A DNA stretch of 25,692 nt from Oscillospiraceae bacterium (GTDB lineage Bacteria; Bacillota_A; Clostridia; Oscillospirales; JAAYXM01), in contig JAFXJK010000015.1 in assembly GCA_017532355.1 (NCBI GenBank), positions 1 to 25,692 on the forward strand. The letters are read 5' to 3'. The notes beneath the pieces were generated by a model. It was not told where the DNA came from and did not search any database. It saw nothing but the letters and a program-made list of their open reading frames with translations. The position numbers and the translations under genes are program-made. Of this stretch, positions 22,365-25,692 are shown piece after piece. Every line of letters starts with the position of its first letter. Positions within the stretch are counted from its first letter, which is position 1.

Positions 22365-24251
22365 TTACCATTCCCAAGTGTTTGCGTCCATCTTTACATT
22401 GACGATTGAACCTGTGCTTTCTGTTTCAGAGTAAGCACCATTGTTTGTTGTAACGTTGTAGTAATAGAACTTGTAGGGAGAAGCTATACCTTGCGTAGAA
22501 ATTTTCATTGAGTTATTGAGGAGAGTTATGTTTTCTACGTACATAAACGCACCGCGGGCATCATACTTACCGTTTATGTAGAACGGTGTAGATCCGTCCT
22601 TGATTATGAGGTCATAGCATTTTACTTTGGACATGCGGATTGCCTGAACTGCGGCATTGTCCTGTGTGTATAATTTGCCGGCGCTGTTGAGGTTGTTTGC
22701 AGATGAGTCAAGGTACATATTTCTGATTGTTACCCGAATGTGGTCATCGAGTGTAACCGCACCATTGCAGTTGAAGAGATGCTTGTTGCTGTTTGAACCT
22801 TTGACTTTAATGAGTTTTACATCTTCAGCATTACCGATGCCTGCGATTTCCATGTTCGAATAAATGCCAAGTGCTGTATCACAGTTGTATGTGCCGGGGA
22901 GGATATAGACCGTTGAAAACTCTTCATTCGTGAGACCTGAGAAGACGCTGTAAAGGGCGTTGTCGCTTGCAAGCTTTGTGAACGTGAAGTTGTCATTTGT
23001 CTGAGCAGTAGTGTCTGATTCGGCGTCTGCAACAACAACTGTCTTGCCGCCGCGCTTTACAACTTCATAGTATGTTTCACCGTTCTTCTTGTAATTTACT
23101 GCAATGTACTTGGAATCTGCCTCTGCAAGGAAAGCGTCAACCGTTGCAGGGTTGATGTCGCGGAATGTACCTGCCGTAATCTTGCCGCCTTCCATCTCAA
23201 CGTCCTCTGCCGCTTCTGTGTACTCAACAACGAACGGGCTGAAGGAGTTTGTTTCAAATGTGAGGAGACCTGTAGCCACGTCGTAGTTGTAGTTTGTGAT
23301 TTCGTTTCCGTTGTGTGTAAGCTTTGTTACGTTGAGGAAGGTCGGGAGCTGGATTTCAACGGGGTAGGCAAATGTAACACCTGAAGCTGAGACGCCGTCC
23401 TTGTAGAGGGAGATGTCGTAGTTAGCCTCTGTTTCACCGTTGGATTCCGTTACAGTCTTTTTTGTTACCTTGAGTTCGTATGAGCCTGCACCTGATTCTG
23501 CAGGGATTGTGACTGTGACGTCACCAACCGTGATTTCGCCTGATGTGTTATCGGGGACGGCAGTTGCGCCAACGTCCTCAAACTCAGCGCTTGCGTCATA
23601 GTCCTTGCCGAAGGAGTCAACTTCAGCGTCCTTCTGAGTTGCGTTGACGATAACATCGATTGTGATGCTCTTTTTTTCGTAATCGTTGCCTGCTTCTTCC
23701 TTCATGTGTACAGCAAGAGCGAAGAAGTCGGTTTCAAACTGTTCGTTTGAAAGTGCAATTTCGTCGAGAACGCCGTTCTGTGCCGCGACAATCTGACCTG
23801 CAGCGATGTCGCCTGTCTGCGCGTCTGCACGGTTCTTGAGAGCTTCCCAATCCGTTTCCGTGATTTCTCCTGCCTTGATACCGTCGAGGATAGCGTATTC
23901 AAGTGAACCGACGAGGCCGTTATCCTTGATGTTAAGAAGGATGTTGTACTTCAGAGCGAGGTTTCCTTTGTTCTGAACGCCGAGGTAAACAACCTGTGTC
24001 TTGCCCGGCTCCCAAACACCGTCGCCGGCTTCGGAGAAGATGTCGCCCGTACCGCCTGCGATTGAGGTGTAAGCGCCGTCCTTGTGCATAACGAGGTCAA
24101 CCTCAAGGTCGCCTGCCTGGATTCTGTTGCCTGTTGAGCTTACGTTGTCCGTAAACCACGCGAATGTTGCGCCCATAAGCATCGTGAAGCAGAGAAGAAG
24201 TGCTACAACGCTTGAAAAGAGGGCACGCTTAGTGTGCTTGCTGTTTGTCAT
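22365..24251 (-). CDS. SipW-dependent secreted protein: TasA-like module, beta-sandwich insert and beta-helix
   Basis: This 628-residue protein is the first large subunit after sipW and overlaps that gene by 4 bp (ATGA), so translation is coupled. The leader is MTNSKHTKRALFSS...GATFAWFTDN. The TasA-like module (41-206) has NRIQAGDLEVDLVM, WEPGKTQVVYLGVQNKGNLALKYNI and FALAVHMKEEAGNDYEK. The hinge is DSFGKDYDASAEFED (212-226). Residues about 235-350 form a distinct beta domain (ITVGDVTVTIPAESGAGSYELKV, SFSPFVVEYTEAAEDVE), perhaps ZU5- or Ig-like. The remainder is a beta-helix (VYILPGTYNCDTALGIYSNMEI, VTLDDHIRVTIRNMYLDSS). Position and composition make it the best candidate for the main fibre subunit, but this is inference. 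No C-terminal sorting signal is present. Confidence 0.88.
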   Translation of the reverse strand: MTNSKHTKRALFSSVVALLLCFTMLMGATFAWFTDNVSSTGNRIQAGDLEVDLVMHKDGAYTSIAGGTGDIFSEAGDGVWEPGKTQVVYLGVQNKGNLALKYNILLNIKDNGLVGSLEYAILDGIKAGEITETDWEALKNRADAQTGDIAAGQIVAAQNGVLDEIALSNEQFETDFFALAVHMKEEAGNDYEKKSITIDVIVNATQKDAEVDSFGKDYDASAEFEDVGATAVPDNTSGEITVGDVTVTIPAESGAGSYELKVTKKTVTESNGETEANYDISLYKDGVSASGVTFAYPVEIQLPTFLNVTKLTHNGNEITNYNYDVATGLLTFETNSFSPFVVEYTEAAEDVEMEGGKITAGTFRDINPATVDAFLAEADSKYIAVNYKKNGETYYEVVKRGGKTVVVADAESDTTAQTNDNFTFTKLASDNALYSVFSGLTNEEFSTVYILPGTYNCDTALGIYSNMEIAGIGNAEDVKLIKVKGSNSNKHLFNCNGAVTLDDHIRVTIRNMYLDSSANNLNSAGKLYTQDNAAVQAIRMSKVKCYDLIIKDGSTPFYINGKYDARGAFMYVENITLLNNSMKISTQGIASPYKFYYYNVTTNNGAYSETESTGSIVNVKMDANTWEW

Positions 24252-24961
24252 ACTGTTTCTTCCTTTCTTTCCTCGGACGGCTCTGCCGTCTCGGCTGTCT
24301 GCGCGGCAAGCTGTGCCTTGAGAGCCTGAAGCTCCTTCATCATCTCTGCCGCCTGCTTGCGTTCTTCGTCTATCTTGGCTTTTTCAGCCTCAAGCTCTTC
24401 CATCTGCTCCTTCTTATACTTGCGGAAGAGTCGAATACAAAGTATGCCCTGATGCAAAATCAGAAGCAGGAACGGAATAAAGATGCAGAGAAGATATCCT
24501 ATCGGCTGTTTGAGGAAAAGGAAAAACTTGCCGATATTCGGAATCTTGCCTACATATTTACCCAAAACAAAAGCGTGCGCTACGGGAGTTTCGTCATCAT
24601 CACCCGTTGTGGTACCGTATGTAATAAACGCATCGTTGCCCTGGGCGTCAACTGTCTTCGCGCGGATTTTATGGGTTACAGTCTCGCCGTAGTACTCCTC
24701 GTCCTGCGAAGTGAAGGCGATGATGTCGCCCTCCTTGAGTGTTGCAGGGTCAACGGTTTTTACGAATATGATGTCGCCTGCATCAAAGTCTGTTGCTTTC
24801 ATTGAGTCTGACCTTACGGTGAAGACCTTGTAGCCGAAAAGGCTGCGGTTGTTCTGGTCAAATGTGTTGACCGAGATGATTGTGAAAATCATCATTGCGA
24901 TAGCGATTGCAAAAATCAGCCATACGACGACGTTTTTCACGATGTTAAACGCTTTTTTCAT
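24248..24961 (-). CDS. sipW: ER-type signal peptidase I (SipW-like) with C-terminal coiled coil
   Basis: This membrane peptidase should remove the leaders of the TasA-like proteins of the locus. The 237 residues contain a membrane helix (8-31), then the catalytic Ser53 in VRSDSM, TLKEGDIIAF, and His97 in THKIR, where ordinary bacterial signal peptidases have Lys; Asp residues at 121-123 (TTGDDDETPV) complete the ER-type Ser-His-Asp set. A second membrane helix follows (about 151-175). SipW of Bacillus has this same ER-type chemistry and matures TasA and TapA. The odd feature is a 60-residue charged, heptad-like cytoplasmic tail (KKEQMEELEAEKAKIDEERK..., 183-237), probably a coiled coil, beyond the usual end. 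It lies 15 bp after the upstream TasA-like gene. Confidence 0.92.
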   Translation of the reverse strand: MKKAFNIVKNVVVWLIFAIAIAMMIFTIISVNTFDQNNRSLFGYKVFTVRSDSMKATDFDAGDIIFVKTVDPATLKEGDIIAFTSQDEEYYGETVTHKIRAKTVDAQGNDAFITYGTTTGDDDETPVAHAFVLGKYVGKIPNIGKFFLFLKQPIGYLLCIFIPFLLLILHQGILCIRLFRKYKKEQMEELEAEKAKIDEERKQAAEMMKELQALKAQLAAQTAETAEPSEERKEETV

Positions 24962-24976
24962 TACTCCTCATCCTCA

Positions 24977-25692
24977 CTAATCAAATTTTTTGTCGGGGTT
25001 GTTTCGCATCTGTGTTGCGTCTGCACACAAATCGAAGTGAAGTGCCATTTTTTTTGTGGAATTTCCGCTTTCCTCGGGGTAATAGAAAATTGCTGTAAGC
25101 ATTCGCTCTTCGTTCAGAAACAGCTCGCGGACTTCCGCGGAGTCACGGGTGTAATCCTCGGGCTTGCCCCAGAACAGGACATCGCCGGTCTGATTGTCTA
25201 TTATCTTGATTTCAAGAACGCTTTTCAGTCCGCCGTGAATATTGTCCATATATACCTTATAGTAAACGGAGTCGGTGCTTTCGTTTTTGACGAAGAACTC
25301 CTTGGAGACGGTCATGCCCGGCTCGAAGAGGTATTCGTTTTCTTCGATTATCTTATTTCCGTCATTAAGGTTTATCTTGACTATTCCTGTGTTGAAGGTG
25401 TTGTTGTCGACCGTGACGATTGAACGCACGAGAGCAAAGGTTGTCACACACAGGGCTATTGCAAGCACGATGATTATTGCGATGCAGATTGTGAGCTGTC
25501 TTATGGTTTTGTTTGGCTCTTTCTTGTTTTTCTTCCATGTAAATATGATTAGGAAGATTATAAGAAGCGCGAAACAGATAATCGCTATGAGTATAATCGG
25601 GTTTATTGGGTCTCCCGTGTAAGGTGGGTCAATGAGCTCGCCCTTGGGAGTTCCGTCAGGATTGACGGGTTTATCAGGGTCGTCGGGATCGA
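24977..25692 (-). CDS. TasA/CalY-like protein with an internal sorting-signal-like segment, partial
   Basis: The frame is open from the right edge to the TAG at 24977, about 238 residues, so the N-terminus is missing. It begins with an Asp/Pro-rich stretch, then PPYTGDPINP, a hydrophobic helix (about 22 residues, IILIAIICFALL...) and basic KKNKK, which together look like a cell-wall sorting signal. A second hydrophobic helix follows without a stop (CIAIIIV...LAIALCVTTFALV), leading into a TasA-like domain (NTFNTGIVKINLNDG, LFEPGMTVSKEFFVKNEST, ending CADATQMRNNPDKKFD). The only late start is a GTG at 25466-25468 without a ribosome site, inside the second helix, so one continuous protein is the simplest reading. 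The alternative is two genes fused by loss of a stop. Its place before sipW recalls tapA-sipW-tasA. Confidence 0.72.
   Translation of the reverse strand, partial: DPDDPDKPVNPDGTPKGELIDPPYTGDPINPIILIAIICFALLIIFLIIFTWKKNKKEPNKTIRQLTICIAIIIVLAIALCVTTFALVRSIVTVDNNTFNTGIVKINLNDGNKIIEENEYLFEPGMTVSKEFFVKNESTDSVYYKVYMDNIHGGLKSVLEIKIIDNQTGDVLFWGKPEDYTRDSAEVRELFLNEERMLTAIFYYPEESGNSTKKMALHFDLCADATQMRNNPDKKFD

Overview
The window looks like chromosomal DNA of a low-to-mid GC Clostridia bacterium, probably an anaerobic gut member of the Oscillospirales/Ruminococcaceae type. This is inferred from several things together: Firmicutes-style AAGGAGG ribosome sites, a TbADH-type zinc alcohol dehydrogenase, an HTH-superoxide-reductase-like fusion, SipW/sortase B surface machinery, and a palindromic intergenic element of a kind I associate with gut Clostridia. 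No RNA gene, phage gene or transposase is visible.

The left half (1-10759) lies on the plus strand and holds compact, mostly ordinary genes. First comes the 3' end of a calcineurin-like phosphoesterase. A tightly packed, partly overlapping run follows: SGNH hydrolase, M15B DD-carboxypeptidase-like protein, TraX-family membrane protein, a hypothetical protein, PaaI-like thioesterase, MFS permease, tRNA-dihydrouridine synthase, flavodoxin-like protein and HAD hydrolase. The run closes at a clear terminator. Three separately controlled genes come next: a Na/Pi cotransporter with a PhoU domain (own promoter), an NADP-type secondary alcohol dehydrogenase whose ribosome site can be masked by a hairpin, and an XRE regulator fused to a desulfoferrodoxin-like domain (own promoter). 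A shared terminator separates this half from the convergent cluster.

The right half (10813-25692) is one long minus-strand locus, read from right to left. It begins with a partial TasA/CalY-like protein, followed by an ER-type (SipW-like) signal peptidase. Two large SipW-dependent secreted proteins come next, then a roughly 360 bp intergenic region carrying a MITE-like palindrome. After that come a third secreted protein, a serine/aspartate-rich repeat protein, a class B sortase and three more secreted proteins. Six of these proteins share a nearly identical SipW-type leader (GATFAWFTD), a TasA-like beta module (EPGxT..., GNLALKY) and a DSFGxxYD hinge. Beyond the hinge each has a different C-terminal part: BspA-type leucine-rich repeats, several kinds of parallel beta-helix, or a composite domain.

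The most interesting reading is a modular extracellular fibre/adhesin system. One SipW peptidase would mature a family of TasA-like subunits that expose interchangeable beta-solenoid or LRR domains, and a sortase B plus a PYTGD/transmembrane protein would anchor the assembly. The order TasA-like protein - sipW - TasA-like protein recalls Bacillus tapA-sipW-tasA, but the diversified C-termini, the sortase and the repeated intercistronic double hairpins go beyond that model.
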